Assembly (NCBI GenBank): GCA_022410635.1
Contig: JAJVDF010000132.1
Span: 1,116,358 to 1,180,357, forward strand
Source: Tretioscincus oriximinensis
Lineage: Eukaryota; Chordata; Lepidosauria; Squamata; Gymnophthalmidae
Reading direction: 5' to 3'
Length of the DNA stretch: 64,000 nucleotides
Position 1 is the stretch's first letter; each line of letters begins with the position of its first letter. The position numbers and the translations under genes were made by a program. The notes below the pieces were generated by a model, which saw only the letters and a program-made list of their open reading frames with translations, ran no database searches and was not told the DNA's origin. This document shows, one piece after another, positions 55,840 to 64,000 of this stretch.

Positions 55840-56650
55840 CCTTACCTTTTCCTCAATGACTGCATAGTTGCTTTATTCTCAGATGTAGAAAAGGCCACAG
55901 TACCTTTCTGAATTTGGCTTTGACTTCTGAATGTACAAACACATGACCGCCCTATGCAATCCTCCCCTTTGCTTTTGACAATAAAGACATGCCGTTAAAT
56001 ATTAGATATCATCTATTGATCTGCAGACATCTGTGAAAGGGCGCCTGAAGGCTACGTGATACACAAACACAAACAACAGACCAACAGAGGACGGAAAACG
56101 ATCCTTGATATGCCACTAGAATTTTTGGCAGGAGTTACTAAGGCTACGCAGTCGGCATCTTCTGCATCCCGATGGCTTTTTCAGCATTAGCAGCTCTGTT
56201 GGTTGCACCATCTTTCTCCCTGTACCTGCTTTGAGCTGCAATGTAGCCGATAGGCTCCGGACAGCAGGACAGCTCGATCCAATAAATCTGAGACCTGTCT
56301 AGGTGCTTCATTTATCAAGAGGCCTAATTTACCCAGGCCCTTTAGACTAATTGCAGATTTGCAAAAAATGCTGAGAGTGTAGAACTGTGCATCGGGAATG
56401 TCCCTTGCCATATTTCTGCTAATGTGTTTCATCTGGAGTACATAAAGAGACAGGGATGCTGATTTTAGACACAGCACTTTGGGGCTAATCCAGTTAAATG
56501 ATTATCCCTAAAAATGTACAGTGATGTCATTTTCCCTATAGGACTCTGCTAGTTGCCTTGTTTGCTTTGTTGTGAGAAATATGTGATTCTCAGCTCGTTT
56601 TCGCCGTAGTTGATATTCATGCTAAATTCTTCTGCCTAGTCTCCTAAATC
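55840..56650. promoter_or_regulatory. Candidate conserved noncoding region
   Basis: About 800 bp without any known repeat. It contains GGCCTAATTTACCCAGGCCC, TAGACTAATTGCAGATTTGC, TTTGACAATAAAGAC (SOX-like) and TAAATATTAGATATCATC. There is no coding motif. Regulatory function is inferred from repeat depletion and motif composition only. Confidence 0.3.
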
Positions 56651-56654
56651 ATTG

Positions 56655-57455
56655 AACTTCCATCTCTGTCTTTCCCCCNTCTTCTTTCATGACAACCCCA
56701 TCCTGTTCCTACAGACTCACTGTAGCCAGAGATTGCCACGGGCCACTCCTGGCTGCTTTACACTAACGAGGAACTGTGGGGCCGTGGGGCAACGTTTGTG
56801 TGATTGAAAACCCGCCCCCATTTGCCTTTCCCAACCTGGTTAGCAAATCCATAATTCTTACCTAGGCTTTTGCATTCTAACATAAGCTTGGTTGTACATT
56901 GCAAGAAGACAAACAAATTTTCTTTTCTGCAAGAAATAACTTGTAGTGCTCCTTCTGCAATTACTGATAAAAAAGTATCCCATGTTACTGTCAATTTTCC
57001 NTCATCTGACCCTTGGCAGTTAATACATTATCTGCTTGTTCATTTGTATCTGTATTTATTGNGCCATTAGTCACTTGAAGAAACAGAAACCTAAGAGTTC
57101 CCTGGAGCATCACAGCTTTATAATCTCATGAGTTCTGGCCTCTGTTGCACTGTTCTTATTGTATGAGTAGACTTCGAGGCACCTTGCCTGGTCTAATCTC
57201 TACCTTGTATGGACAGAGGGTTAGAAGGGGCAGCCTCCCCCCATGCAGAAACCAACTTTAAGCTCTGTGTGAGGAATTATGGAAGTGGCATCGTATAGCG
57301 TGGCATGGCTAGGAAAGCTCCTCCCCACGATGTGTTCACTTAGATGCTTTTTTCAAAATAAAGTGCTCAAGGCACCGCAAACTGTATTTTTGATGTAACA
57401 TGCATCATGTTGTTAGGGAAACTTTAAACTGTGACCAGCTTTGTTAGCTTCATGA
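56655..57455. other. Unannotated sequence
   Basis: No gene or repeat was recognised. Confidence 0.35.
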
Positions 57456-57457
57456 CA

Positions 57458-57875
57458 AAAATAAGAACATAAGAACATAAGAAGAGCCATACTGGATCAG
57501 GCCACAGCCCATCGAGTCCAGCATTCTGTGTCACACAGAGGCCCACCAGATGCCCCTGGGCAGCCCGAACAGAGGAGAGCAAAATATGCCCCTTTCATGA
57601 CTCCCTGCAAATGGTATTTCAAGAGTCCTGTCCGTTGCTCCATCCTGGAGGCGACATCCAGACAACTATCCTAGTATCCATTTATATCCTTGGTGTCCAT
57701 AAACCTGTCTAGTTCTGTCTTGAAACTATCCAANCTGTTAGCTACCACTACCTCTTCAGGAAGTAAATTCCACAGGCCGATGACCCTCTGGGTGAAAAAA
57801 TACTTTCCTTTGTCTGTTCTCACTTTTCTACCCAACAGTTTNAAGGAGNGCCCTCTGGTCCTTGTGGTCCAGATG
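57458..57875 (-). mobile_element. LINE-A 3' end with tail, minus strand
   Basis: Begins (as the complement of the tail) with TAAGAACATAAGAACATAAG and continues through a complete 3' UTR into the end of ORF2 (TGGGTGAAAAAATACTTTCC). Well preserved, 5'-truncated. Confidence 0.85.
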
Positions 57876-57879
57876 TGTT

Positions 57880-58840
57880 TGATCCAGATTAGCTATAGCA
57901 CCTCACATCTGCCTTAAGCAAGTTGGGGAGGATTAGAACCCAGACTGTAACAGAAAAACGGGATCTCAGGCAAAGCTATTTATTCCTCAGCAAACATTTT
58001 ATTTGTATATAGTCACATAACCAATATACTTTCCCGCCCTGCTGTATGCCCTCCATTCGCAATGACTCTTCTTTTATACATTTTTAAATGCAGATGCAGC
58101 ATTATTACAAATATCCATCAGGTGATACAGGTTATACAACATTATTATTATCAGTTGCCCTTAAAAACATGTTATGCAAAATGATATTTCAAATATTGCA
58201 TTAATCAAGTAATTTCCCAAAAATCCCATATACTTATACTGGGTTTGAACCTTTGTTCTTCCTTACATACACAAAAGAAAAGTAAATAGAAGCAGAATCA
58301 ACAACCAGTATTTGCTTTTAGGTCAACATTTTGTACTTCTGCAGGGACCAACATGACCGAGANTTTTATGTTTTCAGCAATTTCAAGAATTTTCAAAGAT
58401 GTAGGACCTTTTCTTATGTCAAAGCCTAGCATCTGAATTATGATATAATATTGCCTTTATCAAGACAAATGCATGCCACGATTCAGATTCGATAGATGCC
58501 ACTTGCAGGCACATCCTTGNTCATTCAGTATTGCTTATTCTGAAAAATATGCAATGATACGTATTTAGTACTGATTAATGTAATCTAAAAGCCCACTAGA
58601 GGGCTCTTGGTATAGATCTGATTCAGATTACCAAGAGTCCCATGCAAGTGATGTGGACTACTGAGCTCCTTTGCACATAGGTGAGTTCAAAACAAGCCTC
58701 AGAATCCATGTTGAATCAGCTGAACATTCAAATACAGCTTAGAGAGCTCGAAAGAGCAGCCTCAGTTGAAGCCGATCCATCCTCATAAGATAATCAGGGC
58801 CAGTAGGTGAACTTGGTTTGGGCAGATAGGGAACAAGGTA
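57880..58840. other. Unannotated AT-rich sequence
   Basis: No gene or repeat was recognised. Confidence 0.35.
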
Positions 58841-58846
58841 CAGTAT

Positions 58847-59170
58847 TTTTCAGANAAATAGCCATGTTAGTCTAGCAGAAANTCCAGCAAAGGAGCTAGC
58901 AGCACTTTGAGACTAACTTGAGAAAAGTGGTTGGCATAAGCTTTCGTAGACAGGTCTNCTTCTTCAGATGCTGAGGNACTAATGTCAGGGTCAGGTATTT
59001 ATAGGGAAATGTGTATGGGAGAAGACAAAGCATATGCAACTGTAGGGAGGGGTTGAATTGCAGGTTAGAAAAACAGGTAAATAGCAGGAACTAATCTCCT
59101 TGTGTGAAAAAGTCCCTGGGGCCACAAGGGGCAATGTCTAGTAGAGAAACAATCAAGTACTTAACAGGTG
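58847..59170 (-). mobile_element. Penelope-like element 3' UTR and terminus
   Basis: The last ~130 bases (58847-58977) match the palindromic termini at 41.5 and 44.8 kb, including a hammerhead-like core (CTGAAGA, then the stem with GTCTAC, GAAAGCTTATGCC on the minus strand). Between this and the stop codon at about 59171 lies a 3' UTR with no further motif. Confidence 0.8.
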
Positions 59171-60232
59171 TCATAAAAATGTATAGTTGGCCAGGAAACC
59201 ATTGTCTCTGTTAAGTCCTTTGCTGATGGCCTGGAACTTGTGAATGTATTCAAGTTCTGCTGCTTCTCTTTCAAANCTTCCTTTGTAGTTTCTTTGTTCA
59301 AGAACTGCAGTCCTGAGGTCTGAGAGAGAATGTCCTGGAAGGTTAAAATGTTCAGCAACTGGTTTCTGTGTGTTTCCATTTCGAATATCTGATTTGTGTC
59401 CATTTATTCTCTGGCGAAGGGATTGTCCTGTTTGCCCAATGTAGAGTGTAGAGGGGCNTTGTTGGCAGAAAATGGAATACACCACATTAGAAGCTGAGCA
59501 TGTAAAAGTCCCGCTAATGTTGTGGGTGGTGTTATCAGGTCCCGTGATGACATTGCCAGGGTGGATGTGGGAGCAGAGTTGGCATCTGAGTTTGTGGCAG
59601 GGTCTAGTTCCCATTTCTCCCTCTGTGTCCTNTGTTCTTTGTGTGAGGNGTTGTTTGAGGTTGGGTGGTTGTTTGTAAGCCAGCAAAGGTTTGCCACCAA
59701 GTGCTCTTGAGAGAGCTGTGTTTTTATCCAAAATAGGTTGAAGTTCATTTATTATGTGTTTGAGGGGCCCCAATTGTGAGCTGTATGTGACCACTAATGG
59801 GGTTCTGTTTTCTGTCCTCAATCTGTCTTGTAATAGGTTGGTTCTGGGTACCATTCTGGCTCTGTTGATTTGTTTTTTCACTTCATGTGGTGGGTCCTGT
59901 AACCTGAGGAATGCTTGTTGTAGTTCCAGGAGATTGGCATCTCTGTCTTCTGGATCCGAGCAGATGCGATTATATCTGAGAGCTTGGCTGTAGACAATAG
60001 ATTTGGTTGTGTGTTCAGGATGGAAACTAGAGGCATGTAAATAGGTGTATCGATCAGTGGGTGTGCGATACAGGGTCGTGCTCAGATGTCCATTGTGCAA
60101 TTTTATGGTGGTGTCTAGAAAGTGGACTTGCTCCCTAGATTGTTCCAAACTGAGGTACAGTATGCTCAGTATACCAGGCTCACACTGCTTCTCTGACTTC
60201 AGTTGCAAATGCCAATGGATAAAGTACTGCAC
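59171..60232 (-). CDS. Penelope-like element, RT end and GIY-YIG endonuclease
   Basis: An uninterrupted frame of 353 codons. Residues about 33-92 (EQVHFLDTTI, TTLYRTPTDRYTYLH, SIVYSQALRYNRIC) fit the last RT block and thumb of Penelope-like retroelements. A zinc-binding-like motif has C212, C217 and C220. The GIY-YIG nuclease domain follows: VVY 250-252, YIG 264-266, catalytic arginine 275 in QRINGHK, HFNLPGHS 295-302, and a likely catalytic glutamate in EREAAELE (321-328). The palm with the catalytic aspartates is missing, so the copy is 5'-truncated at about 60170-60230; the first ~25 codons may be flanking sequence. No frameshift is visible; a few residues are unknown because of N bases. 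It cannot move by itself. Confidence 0.88.
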   Translation of the reverse strand: MQYFIHWHLQLKSEKQCEPGILSILYLSLEQSREQVHFLDTTIKLHNGHLSTTLYRTPTDRYTYLHASSFHPEHTTKSIVYSQALRYNRICSDPEDRDANLLELQQAFLRLQDPPHEVKKQINRARMVPRTNLLQDRLRTENRTPLVVTYSSQLGPLKHIINELQPILDKNTALSRALGGKPLLAYKQPPNLKQXLTQRTXDTEGEMGTRPCHKLRCQLCSHIHPGNVITGPDNTTHNISGTFTCSASNVVYSIFCQQXPSTLYIGQTGQSLRQRINGHKSDIRNGNTQKPVAEHFNLPGHSLSDLRTAVLEQRNYKGXFEREAAELEYIHKFQAISKGLNRDNGFLANYTFL

Positions 60233-60239
60233 ACTTCCT

Positions 60240-63200
60240 AACGAATTATCAAAACAACCAAGAACATCAGTGCAGTGGTAATTATGTTGGTGATGCCGGT
60301 ATTATAAGTAAAAAGTGAAGAGTTATGTATTTTGATTCAGCAGCTGAGCAGACATCAGAGACACAAAACAACACTGTTACCAAAAATGGCAAAAAGGTAG
60401 ATTTCTATTGGGAAGGCATAGCTTACATCCTTTGCGTAGGAAAAGGCCCAAGTACATATTTTTTCACCTTTCCAAGCTGAGTTATATAAGGCTTTTTCTG
60501 AANCCCAGGATAATACAGAACTAGATGGCTTTCCATATCCAACCCTCACTTGTCCCTATTGGTGATGGTAAGACTAGAAGTTGACATGTTTTTCAGAGCA
60601 AATAAATCATAAGCTGTTTTAACTACTTTGTGACAATTTTTACATATTATGTTTGAGCTTTTGCATAGTTTATTGATGTTTATTACATAAAAAGATTGCC
60701 ACAGCAAATATGCATCTGAAGCCAATTAACTCAGCAAATTGCAATGTAGCTTAAATGTCAGGTCAGACTAATTGGGAAAACAACGTCAAGGACAAGTTCA
60801 CTGGAAATTGTTATCAGAGACACATTTGTAGATTTCTGGATGCTGTTTGGCTAATGATCCCATCATCTCTGTCCTTTGGCCGCGTTTGATGAGAGACAAA
60901 GTAGTAGACCAGACTGTGATCCACCATGAGCTGATCAGATTGTGACCTACTAACTATTGCAGAATAACATCCCCTTTCCCCTGTTGTACCATATCTGTAT
61001 TGGGCAAAGGGTAAACCTCTCTTGGACATCCAAAATGGCACTAGAGGCCAGTATAGTAGCAGTCTTTTTTTATATAGTAAATAGAAATTTTATTTTTCTC
61101 CCAGCTGTGCAAGATTAGCACTGCCAACAGTCAGAGATCAGCATATGATGCAGTTAGGTAATAACTGTTTACAATTTACAGGAGTGTAAATTTATTTCCC
61201 ACAAAATAAGTATAAAAGCTCAGAATAAACAAATGTGGTATTGCAATTTGTATTCATTACAGGCAAAACATTAAAGTAAGTGGCTTTTCTCAAGTGAACC
61301 TGAGACTATATACATGACCATGGAGGCAAGGAGGTACACTATCTANACACTCTGGTATAATACGAGGGGAACCCTTTTGGGTCAATGCTTTTTTAATGTG
61401 CCACTGGAAGTGTCTCCAAACTGACCAAATTGGAAACACTCTAGACTGAGAATGCTTATTCCTAGAGTTCAAAGCCTCAGGTCTGTTCTAAGTGTCTGAA
61501 TGTCATGAGCCCTGAGTGCAGAAAAAACTAGAGTTCTTTATAGTTTTGGAGAATACTTAACAATAGGAAAAAACTTGTCTTGTGAATCAATGTTGAATGG
61601 AACTTGGTGAGAAAATAGCACAGCATTTTTCAAGGGAAAATTCAAACTGACATGACCAAGTTATTCAGAAGTAAGATGCCCAAAATACATCCATTTATCC
61701 ATCTATCTATCCATCTATCTATCCATCTATCCGTCTGTCTGTCCATCCGTCTGTCTGTCCTAAGCTACATCCTAAGGTCTTAGTGCAGTAAAAATATATT
61801 AAAAACCAATCTAGGGTCATTAAGAAAAATAAACAATGAAACAACCACACTCATAAACCTATGTATGAAGAAGGTTCAGTTTAACTATTCCACAAGGATC
61901 TGATCATCCACTGTATGGAGGGTCTACCAACAATAGTGTACATCTAAACACACAGTCATTTGGTGCATGCACAAGATTGCACAAACTTTTATTAAATAGT
62001 AAACAATGCGTTTTATTGCATATTTCCTTCTTCTCTGATGCTTGGCTTAAGGGGACTGGCAGTATATCCCACAGTACCTGATTGAAACTTCTAGTAGAAT
62101 TATTATGCATTTGGAAGCAACAATTGCACATTATTTTGTCTTATTTGCATATCTTCCCAGTGTGAGATTCAACAGCTGAACAACTGCAGCTATATAAAGC
62201 CCCTGAAAAAAAACATTGCCTGCTAGCTAACAGGCAAACCACCCATCAACATGGGGGCTGGTAATAGGTTGGGCTTGTCAGTTTGATCTCACCATGCAGG
62301 TGGAAACAAAAATTTTGCCTCTATTGTGGATTTGGTGTGCACGTTGAAAGATCCTCTTTAAAAGTGTGCCAGGAAATAGTGGCTCTTTTTGCATTATGTT
62401 GGGCATTCCAGTCCACATAGTTTTGGCCAGTGAATGCAGGTCACAATGGGTCACAGCTCAAGAGCTGTCTACATTCGCACAGCCTCTTAAGCCACGGTCC
62501 CAGTTGCAAGCAACAAAGGCGGCATTTCAGCTTTTGCATTGAATGCACACATTTTCTAGCCCAGTATAAGGGCTCTGATTGCCGATTTTTGCTCCAGGAC
62601 ACAAATACGGATGTATCCTGATTTGTAGCTTCATCTTCCAGTGCAGATGATGCATAAAAGAACTGGGCTAGGCCAGCTCCTTTCTGCATCAACATATGAA
62701 AGGTAGCCTCCTAGACTTCTCCTTATTCAGTGCCCCAAGTAAGTGCGGAAAGAATTTATGTTTGTAATGACTTCAGTTTTTCCTGTAAGGTAAGTCACTT
62801 ATTTCCAATTTCTTCTTCCCTCTTCCCCAATTGACCCTGAGCTCAGGTGTATTAGTTTGCAAAGGTAATTTATTTAAAATCATGTTTTTCAAGCTGGCTA
62901 ATCTGGACAGAGATGGAACCCATATGCTACCTGCGATAGCAAATACTGCCAAACTGGTACCTTCTTTCCTTCCTTCCTTCCTTCTCTCTTTCCCCTCCTC
63001 TTTGCAAAAAAGAAAGAAAAAATCAGCAAATTGATCTTGCCATCTTTAAATGGCAAAGCTGCTGTTGAACTTCTAAAGATTTTCTACCCTTAAGATGAAA
63101 TCAATCTGCTAGGGAAGCTTTTTTTGTTTTTTTTAAAACATTATCTCTAAAATTTATTTTTGAAAATAGTAGGATGGATAATATGATCTTAAAACAAATA

Positions 63201-63735
63201 AATTCATTACTTTTTTATGAATAAAGAAGGAAATAATAATCCTGGCTTTGCTTGAAAGGCCAGTTTATGGATTACCAAGATAATGTACTTTGAGATAATG
63301 TACGCAAAGTGCTTTGGGGAAACGCTATAGATCAGCGATGGAACGTAAGGCTTCTTGTTGGCATCTGGGGAAACATGGACACTTAACGCTAATATCTTTG
63401 TAGGCTACTTCTTTGACTTCATGGAATAAGACCTTTAGAGAAATGTATGTCCGATCTTATTCTATTTTTATTTTTTGATATATATTTGTCAAGATGCCCT
63501 GAATCTTATAGCCAAGCGCTCTAGCTGAGCTATCAAAAGAAGCCAAATAATGATATACAGGTATTAAGATGTAGGCCGTGTCTGCATACGTGCCCCGTGA
63601 TAAACATGGAAATAAATTCAGCACTTCCTTGGTCACATATATTTGGTTTCAGCATGTCATTGAGACCCTTTACCTTCTGTTGGTGACACCCATATGGATG
63701 TCAAATACTTTGGTTGTCATTCATGCCATGCTGTA
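60240..63735. other. Repeat-poor unannotated sequence
   Basis: No gene or known transposon. It contains a (CTAT/CCAT/CTGT)n tetranucleotide tract at about 61687-61760 and a (CTTC)n run at 62966-62985. No frame has a family motif. It might be intronic or intergenic. Confidence 0.4.
61687..61760. repeat. Imperfect tetranucleotide microsatellite
   Basis: ATCCATCTATCTATCCATCT followed by GTCTGTCTGTCC units, about 70 bp. Confidence 0.9.
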
Positions 63736-63744
63736 AAACATTTG

Positions 63745-63945
63745 GGCCTTATTCTGGGCTATAAGCCAACACAGCTATTCGAAAGCATGAATTGCAAGAA
63801 ATTGCAACTGAATGCAAGTAGATACATGGGAACCACCAGAGCCTGGTGGGGAAGATAGAATGTGAGCCTTNGGGCAAAATATATCCTTATAAGCCGCTTT
63901 GAGTCCCTTTGAAAGGTGAGAAAAGCGGGGTATAAGAACCCAGTT
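63745..63945 (+). mobile_element. SINE with TTC tail
   Basis: The same family as 33393-33690. GCATGAATTGCAAGAAATTG, ACATGGGAACCACCAGAGCC, GCCGCTTTGAGTCCCTTTGA and GCGGGGTATAAGAACCC are in the same order. The tRNA head is absent. Confidence 0.85.
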
Positions 63946-64000
63946 CTTCTTCTTCTTCTTCTTCTTCTTCTTCTTCTTCTTCTTCTTCTTCTTCTTCTTC
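63946..64000. repeat. (TTC)n microsatellite at window end
   Basis: Perfect TTC triplets starting at the SINE tail and running off the window edge; full length unknown. Confidence 0.97.

Overview
This window looks like vertebrate nuclear DNA, most probably from a squamate reptile (lizard or snake). The evidence is its mixture of repeats: a CR1/L2-clade LINE family in many short 3' copies, a second L2-like LINE with a tRNA-derived SINE sharing its tail, SINEs ending in TTC microsatellites, a BovB (RTE) fragment, L1 ORF2 remnants, a Penelope-like element with a GIY-YIG endonuclease, solo LTRs, and hAT-like and mariner-like non-autonomous elements. I recognise no exon of a host gene and no rRNA, tRNA or CRISPR. 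The longest open frames are retrotransposon reverse transcriptase (RT), ORF1 and endonuclease segments. The window therefore reads as a repeat-rich intergenic or large intronic region. There is one sized gap (12486-12674) and many single N bases.

Layout. 1-4000 is mostly unannotatable unique sequence. 4.0-7.5 kb holds a CR1/L2 RT fragment, further 3' ends of the same family and a tRNA-derived SINE. 7.9-11.1 kb holds an imperfect inverted repeat and two ~80 bp palindromic mariner-like elements. 12.3-12.7 kb is a SINE, an assembly gap and a TTC array. 13.8 and 17.3 kb carry two copies of a foldback element. 16.2-18.7 kb has a 136-bp minisatellite, an LTR-like block and a G-rich purine tract. 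18.9-20.0 kb is a minus-strand CR1/L2 RT. 23.6-24.3 kb is the 3' end of an L2-like LINE. 25.3-26.5 kb is a nested inverted-repeat element and 27.3-28.0 kb a broken hAT transposase. 31 kb is BovB. 32.5-34.6 kb is a minus-strand L2-like LINE split by a SINE. 35.2 and 45.6 kb are solo LTRs. 37.2 kb is a TTAG array on a LINE tail. 38.9-39.8 kb is a repeat-free block that could be a conserved regulatory region. 41.5 and 44.8 kb are palindromic Penelope termini. 49.4-52.9 kb is a nest of CR1/L2 copies with a hAT-like element, including one copy with ORF1. 55.2 kb is the second hAT-like copy. 58.8-60.2 kb is the Penelope-like element with an unbroken C-terminal frame. 60.3-63.7 kb has few recognisable repeats, and the window ends in a SINE with a TTC tail.

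How the parts relate. The tRNA-derived SINE ends in nearly the same 3' sequence as the L2-like LINE at 23.6-24.3 kb, the expected signature of a SINE mobilised by that LINE. Several large TTC/GAA or TTAG arrays start at retroposon 3' tails. The two short Penelope palindromes share their terminal sequence with the long Penelope copy at 58.8 kb and all three carry a hammerhead-ribozyme-like core. All family assignments come from reading motifs by eye; no database was searched.
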